This document shows positions 27,547 through 37,207 of a stretch of DNA of 64,000 bases, piece by piece. Under the pieces are notes generated by a model, which had not been told where the DNA came from, ran no database searches, and was given only the letters and a program-made list of their open reading frames with translations. A program made the position numbers and the translations under genes. This stretch comes from Rhodoferax sp. GTDB taxonomy: Bacteria > Pseudomonadota > Gammaproteobacteria > Burkholderiales > Burkholderiaceae_C. The stretch is taken from the NCBI RefSeq assembly GCF_030646845.1, contig NZ_JAUSLE010000084.1, forward strand, positions 1 through 64,000, in the 5' to 3' direction. The stretch's first letter is position 1, and each line of letters begins with the position of its first letter.

Positions 27547-29631
27547 TCAACGCGAACCCTTGTCAGCAACAACCTTGGGTGTGATGAACACGAGCATTTC
27601 GCGTTTTTCCGACGAGCGGGAAGTTCTCTTGAACAAATTGCCTACACCCGGCAAATCGCCGAGGAAGGGAACCTTGTCGACACTGTCCACCTGGTCTTCT
27701 GTGAAGATGCCGCCAACCACCACGGTGCCACCGTTCTCCACCAGTACTTGCGTCTTGATGTGTTTGGTATCGATGGCATAGCCAGCGGCAGTCTGAATGC
27801 CGCGGGTATCCTTGTTGACATCGAGATCGAGAATGATGTTGCCCTCGGGCGTAATTTGCGGTGTCACTTCCAGCTTCAGACTCGCTTTGCGGAAGGCAAT
27901 GGACGTGGCGCCGCTGGAAGTCGCCACCTGATAAGGGAACTCCGTGCCCTGCTCGATCAAGGCCTTGATCTGGTCGGCAGTGATCACGCGGGGGCTCGAT
28001 ACAACCTTGCCCTTGCCGTCAGCCTCAAGCGCTGATAGTTCGAGGTTGAGGAAACGGTTGGCCGCCGCGTTGAAAATGGACACTGCAAAGCTCGCTCCGC
28101 CCGCGACCGGGAAATTCACAAAATCCCCCGATGTTGTATTTGCAGATCCAGCCGCGTAGGTGGACCCGAATGTCGCATTCAGTGGATTGCCGCCGGTGCT
28201 CGCAACTTGCACGCCACCAGGGGGGTTGACGCCGCCGCCCAGGCGAACGCCAAGGGCCTTGTTAAAGGTATCCGACGCTTCCACGATGCGGGCTTCAATC
28301 AACACCTGGCGTACCGGGATATCAATTTTGCTGATCAATTGCTGAACCTGCTCCAGCTTGCTGGCAATATCGGTGACGAACAGTTGATTGGTCCGAGTTT
28401 CAAAAATCACACTGCCGCGCGCGCTCAGAATCCGAGTGCTGTTGGCGCCTCCAGCCCCTGTCAAGCCAGTTGCCACCTCAGCCGCTTTCGTATAGTTCAT
28501 CTGGAAGGATTGCGTGCGCAAAGGCTCCAGGCTTTGAAGCGACGCGACCGATTCCAAGTCCAATTTTTCCTTGGCATTGATCTCATCCTTGGGAGCGATC
28601 CAGAGCACATTTCCGGTCTTGCGCATGCCCAGGCCCTTGGCCTGCAAAATAATGTCCAGCGCCTGGTCCCAAGGCACATCCTGAAGACGCAACGTCACCG
28701 AACCAGTCACGGAGTCGGATGTAATGATGTTGAAATTCGTGAAATCAGCGATAACCTGAAGCAGTGAGCGAACCTCAATGTTCTGGAAGTTAAGCGACAG
28801 CTTTTGCCCGCTGTAGCCAGGACCTTGAGTCAGTTTTGACGCATCGACTTTCAACGGCTTGACTTCCACTACAAACTGCTCGTCGCTCTGGTACGCACTG
28901 TGGACCCACTGGCCTTTGGGTTCGATCACCATGCGCACACGATCACCCACTTGGAACGTGGTCACCGTTCGGACAGGGGTGCCAAAATCACTCACATCAA
29001 GACGGCGGCGCAGGCCTTCCGGTAAAGTGGATTTCATGAATTCGACTACCAGGGTCTGTCCTTGCTGGCGAATGTCAACGCCGACCTGGTTATTGGGCAA
29101 GGCAACCACGATTCGTCCAGAGCCCTCTTCGCCACGACGGAAATCCAGATCTTTAAGTGGCAATGTATCCCGACTCTGGCTTGCCGCAAAAACGGGCACT
29201 GCAGACGCAGAAGGAGCCGCGACGGCTACGGATTCGAGCACAACCAGAAGGGATTTTCCCTGCAGCTGCGCTTTATAGGGGGTCGCCTGCTTCAGGTTGA
29301 GAACCACGCGGGTACGGTCGCCGGCTTGCACCACACTGACCGACTTCAAATTGCCCTGGTTGATCTCGACAGTGGAGCGCCCCATAGCGTTGGCGACCCC
29401 CGGGAAATCGAGCGCAATTCTTGCTGGAGACTGGATCGCGAATCCCGCTGGAATCGCCGCCAACGGCTGAGTCAGATCGATTTTGACGACCTCAACACCA
29501 CCTTGAATAGACCCCGACACCGCTTCAATGGCGCCCTGAGCCTGGGAGGCAAATGCCGCCACCATGAGTGACGTGGCAAGGAAAACCCGTTGCCACGCTC
29601 GCTTGACCATCCAACAATTCTGATTATTCAT
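27547..29631 (-). CDS. pilQ: Type IV pilus secretin PilQ
   Basis: Outer-membrane secretin that lets the type IV pilus through, 694 residues. A signal peptide (VFLATSLMVAAFASQAQG) precedes two AMIN domains (about 30-260), a secretin N-domain with LSLNFQNIEVRSLLQVIADF, and the C-terminal secretin domain with RQVLIEARIVEASDTF and VPFLGDLPGVGNLFK. The ATG overlaps the pilP stop by four bases. It ends the pilM-N-O-P-Q series. Confidence 0.97.
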   Translation of the reverse strand: MNNQNCWMVKRAWQRVFLATSLMVAAFASQAQGAIEAVSGSIQGGVEVVKIDLTQPLAAIPAGFAIQSPARIALDFPGVANAMGRSTVEINQGNLKSVSVVQAGDRTRVVLNLKQATPYKAQLQGKSLLVVLESVAVAAPSASAVPVFAASQSRDTLPLKDLDFRRGEEGSGRIVVALPNNQVGVDIRQQGQTLVVEFMKSTLPEGLRRRLDVSDFGTPVRTVTTFQVGDRVRMVIEPKGQWVHSAYQSDEQFVVEVKPLKVDASKLTQGPGYSGQKLSLNFQNIEVRSLLQVIADFTNFNIITSDSVTGSVTLRLQDVPWDQALDIILQAKGLGMRKTGNVLWIAPKDEINAKEKLDLESVASLQSLEPLRTQSFQMNYTKAAEVATGLTGAGGANSTRILSARGSVIFETRTNQLFVTDIASKLEQVQQLISKIDIPVRQVLIEARIVEASDTFNKALGVRLGGGVNPPGGVQVASTGGNPLNATFGSTYAAGSANTTSGDFVNFPVAGGASFAVSIFNAAANRFLNLELSALEADGKGKVVSSPRVITADQIKALIEQGTEFPYQVATSSGATSIAFRKASLKLEVTPQITPEGNIILDLDVNKDTRGIQTAAGYAIDTKHIKTQVLVENGGTVVVGGIFTEDQVDSVDKVPFLGDLPGVGNLFKRTSRSSEKREMLVFITPKVVADKGSR

Positions 29632-30170
29632 TTCGACCTCTCTTGCAGCTGCAACGTAGCTGTGCGTTCAATCCATTCACCCACAGCGTCTTGCACAATT
29701 TCACGCAGCGTGACTTCTGTCTCACTGATCTTTGTCACGCGCCCGTAGTTTTGTCCGAGGTAGTTGCCAGGCCGCACCTGATACAACAAGTTGTCAACCT
29801 TCACCAGCGCCACGGGTTGGCCCGCCTTGGCCAGACTCCCTACCAGCGCCATTGCATCCAGGGGGAAGGACTCCAGGGCTTCCTTGCGACGGGCCAATTC
29901 AGGCGCTATCAAAGCACCGCTGGCAGCCGTTTGTGTCGCTTCCTTCTTCAGGGCCTGAGTCAGCTTTTGATTGCTGAAAGGCTCTATGGCCGTGACCTGG
30001 GTATAGCTTTCCGGCTTGAATTGCTTAGGTTCGGAAATGGGGGCGATCTTCGGTCGCGTCTGGCTCTTCTGCTCGGCCATCCATTGACGCAATTCATCCT
30101 CACTGGAGGCGCCGCAGCCGGAAAGTGCCATGGCAACCGCAACAAACAGGAATCTAGTCATGAGCCTCAT
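29628..30170 (-). CDS. pilP: Type IV pilus assembly lipoprotein PilP
   Basis: Inner-membrane lipoprotein linking the PilMNO platform to PilQ. The lipobox is ALSGCGAS near residue 19, followed by a flexible linker and the HR domain with KVDNLLYQVRPGNYLGQNYG and VTLREIVQDAVGEWIER. Its 180-residue length is typical. The start overlaps the pilO stop by four bases; an alternative ATG lies three codons downstream. Confidence 0.96.
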   Translation of the reverse strand: MRLMTRFLFVAVAMALSGCGASSEDELRQWMAEQKSQTRPKIAPISEPKQFKPESYTQVTAIEPFSNQKLTQALKKEATQTAASGALIAPELARRKEALESFPLDAMALVGSLAKAGQPVALVKVDNLLYQVRPGNYLGQNYGRVTKISETEVTLREIVQDAVGEWIERTATLQLQERSK

Positions 30171-30841
30171 TTCTTGACTCCTTTCGGTGCCGCCGCCTTG
30201 CGCTGCGCAGCCACTTCATCGGAATCCAGATAGCGGAAAGTCTTGGCAGTGGCGTCCATTGCCAGCGTCCCATCCTTGGCAGGCAAGATAGTCAAGTTAT
30301 TGAGCGTCACGATACGGGACAGATTGGCGATGTCCGACGCAAAAGCGCCGATATCGTGATACCGCCCTGTGACACGCACCGCAATTGGCAGCTCGGCATA
30401 ATAGTCCTTGACCGCTACTTGACCCGGACGGAACAGGTCAAACTGAAGGCTTCGCCCCAGGCCAGCCTGGTTGATATCGGACAAGAGGGCATCCATCTCG
30501 GCTTTGCTCGGCAGTTGCTTTTCGAGTTGCGTGACGTATTGCTGAACCTGCTCACGCTGTTTCTTCAGTGCGTCAAGATTCACCGCCTTGCTCAGCTTGG
30601 CTTTGTACTCTTCACGCAGCGTCACTTCCTTGGCCTGCTCCGCTTCAAGCTCAAGCTCCGAGGTGTTCAGCCACAAGAACCACAACACGACGACCAGCAG
30701 AATGGTGACTGCCAAAAAGAGCGCATAGCGCGGGAACGCTGGCCAATTGGAGGGATCCTTGGGATCCAGATTGCGAAATTGCCCGACTAATTTCTCCTGC
30801 ATGGCAGGGAAGTCGAAATTCAATGAGGATTTTTTTGTCAT
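30167..30841 (-). CDS. pilO: Type IV pilus assembly protein PilO
   Basis: Inner-membrane protein of 224 residues that pairs with PilN in the pilus alignment subcomplex. One membrane segment (YALFLAVTILLVVVLWFLWL) follows a short cytoplasmic N-terminus, then a coiled coil (about 65-115) and a ferredoxin-like periplasmic domain with LPIAVRVTGRYHDIGAFASD. It lies 12 bases after pilN and overlaps pilP. Confidence 0.96.
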   Translation of the reverse strand: MTKKSSLNFDFPAMQEKLVGQFRNLDPKDPSNWPAFPRYALFLAVTILLVVVLWFLWLNTSELELEAEQAKEVTLREEYKAKLSKAVNLDALKKQREQVQQYVTQLEKQLPSKAEMDALLSDINQAGLGRSLQFDLFRPGQVAVKDYYAELPIAVRVTGRYHDIGAFASDIANLSRIVTLNNLTILPAKDGTLAMDATAKTFRYLDSDEVAAQRKAAAPKGVKK

Positions 30842-30853
30842 GATGCCTTGCCC

Positions 30854-31522
30854 CTACTTCTTGACAGGAGTTGAGGCGGCGACTGCCGGGACGGCTACAG
30901 CGGTTCCGGGAATAGGCCCGGAGGCGGCGGCGATTGCGGCGGCCCGCATCTTTTCAGCCTCGCTGGCGCGCATCAGGCGAACGCGGATTGTGAAATTGGC
31001 CACACGACGCTGATCACGCGGCGTCAGAGCGACCGAACCGGCCACAATCTCAACCAACTCCGGCTTGGAAAACCAGGGAGTATTGTTTCCGAGATTGCGC
31101 AATAGTTCAGACACCCGCTCATTGGATTGAGCAACACCTTGCAGCGTCACACTCTGGTTTTCTTGACGCATGCTGGCGATATACACGCCATCAGGCAATT
31201 GCCTGACGAGTTCTGTCAGCAGATGAACAGGCAGATTCCGGTCCGCCTGCAGATCTTCTACCGCCTGCTGGCGAGCCCGCAAGGCCGCAATCTCCGCTTC
31301 GAGGCCGGCGATATCCTTGATTTGCTCATCAAAACGCTTAATCTCGGTCTGCAGCAGTTGGTTTTTCCCTTGCTGCCCGGAAATCTGGGCTTGAAACCAA
31401 AGGAAGATAATTCCCGCGAGCAGACCACCGGCAAGCGCAGACGCCCCCAGGCTGACGTTGAATATATCCCGGCGCAGCTTGCGCGCAGCTTCGCGGTGGG
31501 GAAGCAGATTGATCAGAATCAC
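30854..31522 (-). CDS. pilN: Type IV pilus assembly protein PilN
   Basis: Bitopic inner-membrane protein that binds PilM through its short cytoplasmic tail. The family N-terminus is INLLPHREAARKLRRD, whose INLLP motif is the PilM-binding segment. The longer ORF start (31552) adds residues that do not fit; the GTG at 31522 overlaps the pilM stop (GTGA), with a GGAGG site upstream, and gives 222 residues. A membrane segment, a coiled coil and a periplasmic ferredoxin-like domain follow. The tail is Ala/Pro-rich. Confidence 0.95.
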   Translation of the reverse strand: MILINLLPHREAARKLRRDIFNVSLGASALAGGLLAGIIFLWFQAQISGQQGKNQLLQTEIKRFDEQIKDIAGLEAEIAALRARQQAVEDLQADRNLPVHLLTELVRQLPDGVYIASMRQENQSVTLQGVAQSNERVSELLRNLGNNTPWFSKPELVEIVAGSVALTPRDQRRVANFTIRVRLMRASEAEKMRAAAIAAASGPIPGTAVAVPAVAASTPVKK

Positions 31523-32598
31523 TGCATGAACCTCCGCAAAGCCAGTCCGCATGACGTCAGGTACGACGGCGCTTCCCGTGTCATCTTCTTCAAACGAACA
31601 CCCTCACCAATTTCCATGCCGTCAAACGGATTCACCAGACTGCATGGGAAAGTGGTGTGCTGTGTCACAGCTGCCGTCAAACCCGGCAGCGCCGACGAGC
31701 CGCCGGCCAGCATGATGTAGTCAACCTTGTTGTGTGGCGTGCTCGTGAAGAAGAACTGTAGAGCCCGTCCGATTTCCTGGACCATGCTTTCAACAAACGG
31801 GCGCAGCACACTGGATTCATAGTCATCCGGCAACTCACCACTTCGCTTCTTGCTTTCAGCCTCTTCCAGGGAAAAACCATACTGGCGCACAATCAGCTGA
31901 GTCAGCTGGGCGCCACCAAACGCCTGATCCCGGTCATACAAGACTTCATCGTTGCGGATAACCTGCATACTGGTGGTCAAGGCGCCCACCTCAAACAGGG
32001 CCACGATGCTTCCAACGCCTTTGTTGGGCAGGCTTTCAATCAGGCGCCCAGTCGCCAGTCGCGATGCGTAGGATTCCACATCCACAATCACTGGCTTCAG
32101 CCCAGCCGCCTCGGCCAAGCCCTGAATATCCTGAACTTTTTCCCGACGTGACGCCGCGATGAGCACTTCGATGTCGCCGGAAGAAGCGGCACTGGGCCCC
32201 ACAATACAGAAATCAAGACTGACTTCATCCAGGGGGAACGGGATGTACTGGTTGGCCTCCGTCTCGACCTGCAGTTCCAGTTCCTGGTCGGACATGCCAC
32301 CAGGAAGAATGATTTTCTTCGTGATGACGGCGGAGGGTGGCAAGGCCATCGCCACATTTTTGGTCTTGGTTCCGCTTTTTTTCACCAGCCGGCGAACCGC
32401 ATCAGCCACTTCGTCGAATTTCTCGATGTTGCCGTCGGTAATCCATCCACGCTCCAGCGGAACAATCGCACAATGCTCAAGCACCAAATTCCCAGCCTTG
32501 TCTTGACCCAACTCCACCAGTTTGACACTGGAAGAACTGATGTCCAAACCCAGCATAGGTGCTGGTTGACGGCTAAACAAGGACCCCAAAGAGATCAA
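31519..32598 (-). CDS. pilM: Type IV pilus assembly ATPase-like protein PilM
   Basis: Cytoplasmic actin-like protein of the pilus platform. Motifs are PMLGLDISSSSVKLVELGQ near the N-terminus (phosphate 1), VVDVESYASRLA, and IMLAGGSSALPGLTAAV near the C-terminus (phosphate 2/adenosine). The longest frame opens at 32625, but the TTG at 32598 fits better: an AGGGGA site sits about six bases upstream and LISLGSLFSRQ resembles the family start. That gives 359 residues. First gene of the pilM-N-O-P-Q cluster, divergent from mrcA. Confidence 0.95.
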   Translation of the reverse strand: MISLGSLFSRQPAPMLGLDISSSSVKLVELGQDKAGNLVLEHCAIVPLERGWITDGNIEKFDEVADAVRRLVKKSGTKTKNVAMALPPSAVITKKIILPGGMSDQELELQVETEANQYIPFPLDEVSLDFCIVGPSAASSGDIEVLIAASRREKVQDIQGLAEAAGLKPVIVDVESYASRLATGRLIESLPNKGVGSIVALFEVGALTTSMQVIRNDEVLYDRDQAFGGAQLTQLIVRQYGFSLEEAESKKRSGELPDDYESSVLRPFVESMVQEIGRALQFFFTSTPHNKVDYIMLAGGSSALPGLTAAVTQHTTFPCSLVNPFDGMEIGEGVRLKKMTREAPSYLTSCGLALRRFMQ

Positions 32599-32825
32599 AA
32601 CTATCCCCTGAAACAGGCTAATCAAAGATCAGCGAAACTTAAGACTTCACTTGAATGCTAGCAGCAAGCTTGTTGTCACGCAAAGATATTTCCTGATTTG
32701 CGGGAATACGAGCGTTGTCAAAAGTAGACGTTTTGTATTCAAACGTGACAGACAGGGGGCCTTGAACACACACCAGGGGGTTAACCCGCAACAATAGCGG
32801 CCCTGCCCATGAAAACATCATTTTT

Positions 32826-32831
32826 TATAAT
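32826..32831 (+). promoter_or_regulatory. Candidate -10 box for mrcA
   Basis: A perfect TATAAT lies 28 bases before the mrcA ATG in the divergent pilM-mrcA spacer. The hexamer 17 bases upstream (CTGCCC at 32803) is a poor -35. Start of transcription would be near 32838. The spacer 32626-32858 must also hold the pilM promoter; I see only weak candidates for it. Confidence 0.5.
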
Positions 32832-32858
32832 GGCGAAGCGTTTCTATGAAGTATTTCC

Positions 32859-35252
32859 ATGCCCTCCAAATCACCACCTAGCGAACCCGGCCGTGCCCAA
32901 GCTTCCAGCTCCCGAGTCAGTGCGATGAGTTGGTTCCTGCGCATTGCATTGTGGGGGATCGGGCTGGCGCTGGCGGGCGTCCTTTCCATACTGATCATTG
33001 TTGCTATTGCGATGGCAGTGGCATTTCCTAACCTGCCAGATATTTCAGCCTTGTCTGATTACCGCCCCAAGTTGCCCTTGCGCGTCTTCTCATCGGAAGG
33101 TGCCCTGATTGGCGAGTTTGGCGAGGAGCGTCGGCACCTGACACCCATCAAGGAAATCCCGAAGGTCATGACGGATGCCGTCCTGGCCATTGAGGACTCA
33201 CGCTTTTACGAGCATGGCGGCGTGGATTACAAAGGCGTCTTGCGCGCGGCGCTGGCAAACCTGGGACGCGTCAAAAGCCAGGGCGCATCAACCATCACCA
33301 TGCAGGTGGCCCGCAACGTCTATTTGTCCACGGAAAAGACCTACACCCGCAAGATCTACGAAATCCTGCTGACTTTCAAGCTGGAGCACTTGTTGACCAA
33401 GGACCAGATTCTTGAGATCTATATGAATCAAATCTTTCTGGGTAACCGCGCGTACGGTTTTGCCGCGGCGTCGGAGGCATATTTTGACAAGCCGTTGAAG
33501 AACGTGACGATTGCGGAAGCGGCCATGCTGGCCGGACTGCCCAAGGCGCCATCCGCCTACAACCCGATCAACAATCCGAAAAGAGCCCGGGCGCGCCAGC
33601 TTTACATCATTGAGCGCATGGAGGAAAACGGCTTTATCTCCGCAGAGCAGGCGATTGCAGCAAAAAAGGAAGAACTCAAGGTCAAATCGGGATCAGACAA
33701 CACCAAAGTGCACGCAGAGTACGTGGCCGAGACAGTGCGCCAGTTGATGTACGCACAGTATGGCGATGAGACGTACACCCGGGGTCTGAACGTCTACACG
33801 ACGCTGCGGGCGGCCGACCAGGACGCAGCCTATAAGGCGCTGCGGCGCGGAATTATGGATTTTGAACGGCGTCAAATTTACCGTGGCCCAGAGGAATTTG
33901 TGACCCTGCCGACCAATCCGGAGGAGATCGAGGACGCCATCGACGATGCCCTGGACAATCACCCAGACAATGGCGACGTGATGTCGGCCATGGTGCTGGA
34001 AGCGGATGCCAGAAAGATCAAGGCCATCCGCCTGAACGGGGAGAGCGTCGAAATAACCGGCGAGGGGCTCAAACCCGCCCAGTCGGGCTTGTCGGACAAG
34101 GCTCCGCCCAATATCAAAATACGGCGGGGCGCCGTGATTCGGGTTGCAAAAACGCCCAAGAACACCTGGGAAATCACGCAATTGCCCGAAGTTGAGGGCG
34201 CCTTTGTGGCGCTGGACCCGCGCGATGGCTCCATCAAGGCATTGGTCGGTGGATTTGATTTTGAAAAGAACAAGTTCAACCACGTGACTCAAGCCTGGCG
34301 TCAACCCGGCTCGGGCTTCAAGCCGTTCATTTATTCCGCTGCACTGGAGAAAGGCTTCACTCCCGCAACAGTGATCAATGACGCGCCCCTCTTCTTTGGC
34401 GCGGGTGTGACGGGTGGTCAACCTTGGGAGCCCAAAAATTACGACGGCAAATTTGAGGGTCCCATGACGATGCGCCGCGGCTTGGCCAAATCCAAGAACA
34501 TGATCTCGATCCGCATCCTGCAGGCGGTCGGAGCCCAGAACGCACAGGAATGGATCACGCGCTTCGGCTTCGATGCGGACAAGCACCCGGCCTACCTGAC
34601 CATGGCACTGGGCGCCGGATCGGTGACCCCCATGCAGATGGCTTCAGCCTATTCGGTTTTTGCCAACGGCGGCTACCGCATCAACCCATGGCTGATTGCC
34701 AGGGTAACCGAGCAAAAAGGCAAAGTTCTGGTGGAAACCAAACCCAAGGCGCTGGACGAGTCGATGCGCGCCATCGATGCGCGCAATGCTTTCATCATGG
34801 ACAGTCTGCTGCAAGAAGTGACGCGTTCAGGCACGGCGGCCTCCGCGCAAAGGGAACTGAGGCGTACTGACTTGTACGGCAAAACCGGAACTACCAACGA
34901 TTCGATGGACGCCTGGTTTGCAGGATTTCAGCCGACGCTGACCGCCATCACCTGGATCGGCTATGACACGCCGCGCAAGCTCGGCGACCGCGAAACAGGG
35001 GGCGGGTTGAGCCTGCCGATCTGGATCAGGTTCATGGAACATGCACTCAAAGGCGTCCCGGTGACCGAACCCAGCGTCCCACCGGGCATTGTCAATTCAG
35101 GCGGCGAATGGTTCTATGAGGAATACGCCAGAGGCGCCGGCGTCAGCGGTTTGGGACTCACGGACTCGCCGGATGGGACGGCAGGAACCACTGTTCAGCC
35201 GCTGCCACCGGCCGACGAAAAGAAGAGCATTCTCGACCTCTTCAAGAACTAA
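32859..35252 (+). CDS. mrcA: Penicillin-binding protein 1A (MrcA/PonA)
   Basis: Bifunctional peptidoglycan glycosyltransferase and transpeptidase, 797 residues, anchored by one N-terminal membrane segment (about 30-60). The GT51 domain has the catalytic Glu in EDSRFYEHGGVDYKGVLRA and the GASTITMQVARN motif. The transpeptidase domain has SGFK as the SxxK motif (in QPGSGFKPFIYSA), SKN as SxN, and KTGTTND as KTG. Adjacent to pilM in divergent orientation, as in many proteobacteria. The predicted start has no strong ribosome binding site. Confidence 0.97.
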   Translation: MPSKSPPSEPGRAQASSSRVSAMSWFLRIALWGIGLALAGVLSILIIVAIAMAVAFPNLPDISALSDYRPKLPLRVFSSEGALIGEFGEERRHLTPIKEIPKVMTDAVLAIEDSRFYEHGGVDYKGVLRAALANLGRVKSQGASTITMQVARNVYLSTEKTYTRKIYEILLTFKLEHLLTKDQILEIYMNQIFLGNRAYGFAAASEAYFDKPLKNVTIAEAAMLAGLPKAPSAYNPINNPKRARARQLYIIERMEENGFISAEQAIAAKKEELKVKSGSDNTKVHAEYVAETVRQLMYAQYGDETYTRGLNVYTTLRAADQDAAYKALRRGIMDFERRQIYRGPEEFVTLPTNPEEIEDAIDDALDNHPDNGDVMSAMVLEADARKIKAIRLNGESVEITGEGLKPAQSGLSDKAPPNIKIRRGAVIRVAKTPKNTWEITQLPEVEGAFVALDPRDGSIKALVGGFDFEKNKFNHVTQAWRQPGSGFKPFIYSAALEKGFTPATVINDAPLFFGAGVTGGQPWEPKNYDGKFEGPMTMRRGLAKSKNMISIRILQAVGAQNAQEWITRFGFDADKHPAYLTMALGAGSVTPMQMASAYSVFANGGYRINPWLIARVTEQKGKVLVETKPKALDESMRAIDARNAFIMDSLLQEVTRSGTAASAQRELRRTDLYGKTGTTNDSMDAWFAGFQPTLTAITWIGYDTPRKLGDRETGGGLSLPIWIRFMEHALKGVPVTEPSVPPGIVNSGGEWFYEEYARGAGVSGLGLTDSPDGTAGTTVQPLPPADEKKSILDLFKN

Positions 35253-35313
35253 TGCCAAACTTTGCGTGACAGGCCGCAATGACACGGCGTGAGCCAGTTC
35301 GGCCCGTGACCAA

Positions 35314-35643
35314 TTAGACGGTGAACACCAGCGGGCAACCCGCCTGCTCACTGGCATAGCGCGACAAGCTGGCAAAAAACTCGCCCTGCCCCTTGGTATC
35401 GAGCCACTGTTCCTTGTCAAATTTGTAGTGATAGCCACCGGATTTCGCTGCCAACCAGACTTCGTGCAAGGGTTTTTGCAGATTGATGACGATCTGACTT
35501 TTGTTGGAAAAAACGAGCGTGATCATGCCCCCCACGCGCTGATTGTCGATATCTGCACGATTCTCGTCATTGATGCGGTCACAACTCGCCTCGACGGCCT
35601 TGAGCAGTTTTTCCGCACGGTCCATGAATTCAGGGTCGGTCAT
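35314..35643 (-). CDS. cyaY: Frataxin homologue CyaY
   Basis: Small acidic iron-binding protein that tunes iron-sulfur cluster assembly on IscS/IscU. From the ATG at 35643 it is 109 residues ([14 protein letters not shown]), which matches the family; a longer frame opens upstream but would run into the divergent lptM-like gene. Visible features are the acidic helix 1 region, [20 protein letters not shown] and the [13 protein letters not shown] segment. Divergent from the lipoprotein gene at 35656 with only 12 bases between the two starts. Confidence 0.95.
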   Translation of the reverse strand: MTDPEFMDRAEKLLKAVEASCDRINDENRADIDNQRVGGMITLVFSNKSQIVINLQKPLHEVWLAAKSGGYHYKFDKEQWLDTKGQGEFFASLSRYASEQAGCPLVFTV

Positions 35644-35655
35644 TACAATTTCACC

Positions 35656-35895
35656 ATGTTGCGTTTTTCTCAAATTCTAGTCAGTACGCTTGTCCTTGGC
35701 GCCAGTGCGGTGAGTCTGTCGGCCTGTGGCCAGCAGGGCCCGCTGTATTTGCCCACGGAACCGGCGGCTGCCAATCGTGCCACACTGCCCGAAACACTGT
35801 TGCACATCCGACCCTCAAAAGCCGCCCCACAGGCACCCGCTGATCCAGCTTCTGCCAGCCCTTCGGCCCCAGCATCTACCTCAGTCCCTCAATGA
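35656..35895 (+). CDS. lptM: Small LptM/YifL-like lipoprotein
   Basis: A 79-residue lipoprotein with lipobox LSACGQQG (Cys near residue 24) followed by GPLYLP, which is the signature of the LptM (YifL) family. LptM assists oxidative maturation of the LptDE LPS translocon. The rest is Pro/Ala/Ser-rich and unlike a folded domain. It overlaps the lysA ATG by four bases, the standard cyaY-lptM-lysA neighbourhood. Confidence 0.88.
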   Translation: MLRFSQILVSTLVLGASAVSLSACGQQGPLYLPTEPAAANRATLPETLLHIRPSKAAPQAPADPASASPSAPASTSVPQ

Positions 35896-37175
35896 TCTCT
35901 CAAAATCTCCCCGGCCAACCCCAGATTGCCTATCGGGGCAACGAGCTTTTTTCTGAAGACGTTCGTCTGACTGACTTGGCAAAAGAACATGGCACGCCGC
36001 TTTTTGTCTATTCGAAGAGCGCCATGTTGTCAGCGCTGGCCGCTTACCAGCGTGGATTTGCCGGACGAAAGGTTCAGATTTGTTACGCCATGAAAGCCAA
36101 CCCGGCTTTGGGCGTGATTCAGGTTTTTGCGCAGGCCGGTTGCGGCTTTGACATCGTCTCGGGTGGCGACATGGACCGTGTTCTGGCCGCTGGCGGACGG
36201 GCCGACAAAATCATCTTTTCCGGCGTGGGCAAGACGCGGGCGGAAATGCGGCGCGCGCTGGAAGCGGGCATTGGCTGCTTCAACGTCGAAAGCGAAGCCG
36301 AACTTGAAGTCCTGAGCGAAGTGGCCCTGTCCACGGGCTTGCGCGCACCGGTCAGCATCCGCGTCAACCCGAACGTGGACCCCATGACTCACCCGTACAT
36401 TTCCACGGGCCTCAAAGGCAACAAATTTGGCATCGCCCACGAGCGCGTCGTGCGCACCTATCAGCGGGCGGCCACCCTGGCCGGCATTCGCGTGGTTGGT
36501 ATTGACTGCCACATCGGTTCGCAAATCACTCAAGAAGAACCCTACCTTGACGCCATGGACCGCATGCTGGACCTGGTGGAAGCAATCGAGACAGCGGGCA
36601 TCCCCATTCAGCACATTGATTTTGGCGGTGGTCTGGGTATCGACTACAACGGCGACACGCCACCTCCTGCAGACCGCCTCTGGGAAAAGCTGCTGGCCAA
36701 ACTGGATGCGCGCGGCTTTGACCAGCGGCAACTGATGATCGAGCCCGGGCGCTCACTGGTTGGCAATGCAGGCGTGTGTCTGACAGAAGTGCTGTACCTC
36801 AAACCCGGTGAGCAAAAGAACTTCTGCATCATCGACGCCGCCATGAACGATCTGCCCCGCCCGGCCATGTACCAGGCGTTTCACCAGATCGTGCCGTTGC
36901 GATCACGAGCAGAAGCCCCCGCCACTTGGGATGTCGTGGGTCCGATCTGTGAGAGCGGCGACTGGATCGGGCATGACCGCGCCCTGGCGGTGCAGCCAGG
37001 TGACTTGCTCGCGGTTTTGTCTGCAGGGGCCTACTGCATGAGCATGGCCAGCAACTACAACTCCCGGGGGCGCGCGGCCGAGATTCTGGTGGAGGGCAAC
37101 CAGACCCGCCTCATTCGGCAACGGGAGACGATTGCCGACCAGATGAGGCAAGAGATTTTGCTACTAAATAAGTAG
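35892..37175 (+). CDS. lysA: Diaminopimelate decarboxylase LysA
   Basis: PLP enzyme that decarboxylates meso-diaminopimelate to lysine. The PLP lysine is in QICYAMKANPALGVIQ; HIGSQI, the EPGRSLVGNAG phosphate loop and the VGPICESGDWIGHDR motif are all present. At 427 residues it is full length. The final LLLNK and the stop codon come from a type I repeat (37156-37207). The same repeat also contains the stop of the convergent msrQ. Confidence 0.97.
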   Translation: MISQNLPGQPQIAYRGNELFSEDVRLTDLAKEHGTPLFVYSKSAMLSALAAYQRGFAGRKVQICYAMKANPALGVIQVFAQAGCGFDIVSGGDMDRVLAAGGRADKIIFSGVGKTRAEMRRALEAGIGCFNVESEAELEVLSEVALSTGLRAPVSIRVNPNVDPMTHPYISTGLKGNKFGIAHERVVRTYQRAATLAGIRVVGIDCHIGSQITQEEPYLDAMDRMLDLVEAIETAGIPIQHIDFGGGLGIDYNGDTPPPADRLWEKLLAKLDARGFDQRQLMIEPGRSLVGNAGVCLTEVLYLKPGEQKNFCIIDAAMNDLPRPAMYQAFHQIVPLRSRAEAPATWDVVGPICESGDWIGHDRALAVQPGDLLAVLSAGAYCMSMASNYNSRGRAAEILVEGNQTRLIRQRETIADQMRQEILLLNK

Positions 37176-37207
37176 CTATAGACGCATAAGGAGCGGGGGC
37201 TAGAGCC
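37156..37207 (+). repeat. Type I interspersed repeat, copy E (lysA/msrQ convergent 3' ends)
   Basis: Reads ttttgctactaaataagtagct, a link with gacgcataa, then gcgggggctagagcc. It bridges the convergent lysA and msrQ ends and supplies both stop codons: TAG at 37173-37175 for lysA, and the TAG of ctctag on the minus strand for msrQ. Best preserved with copy F. Confidence 0.85.

Noticed and set aside
32639..32821. A 60-codon frame in the pilM-mrcA spacer
   Set aside because: No ribosome binding site or recognisable features; the interval is best read as the divergent promoter region.
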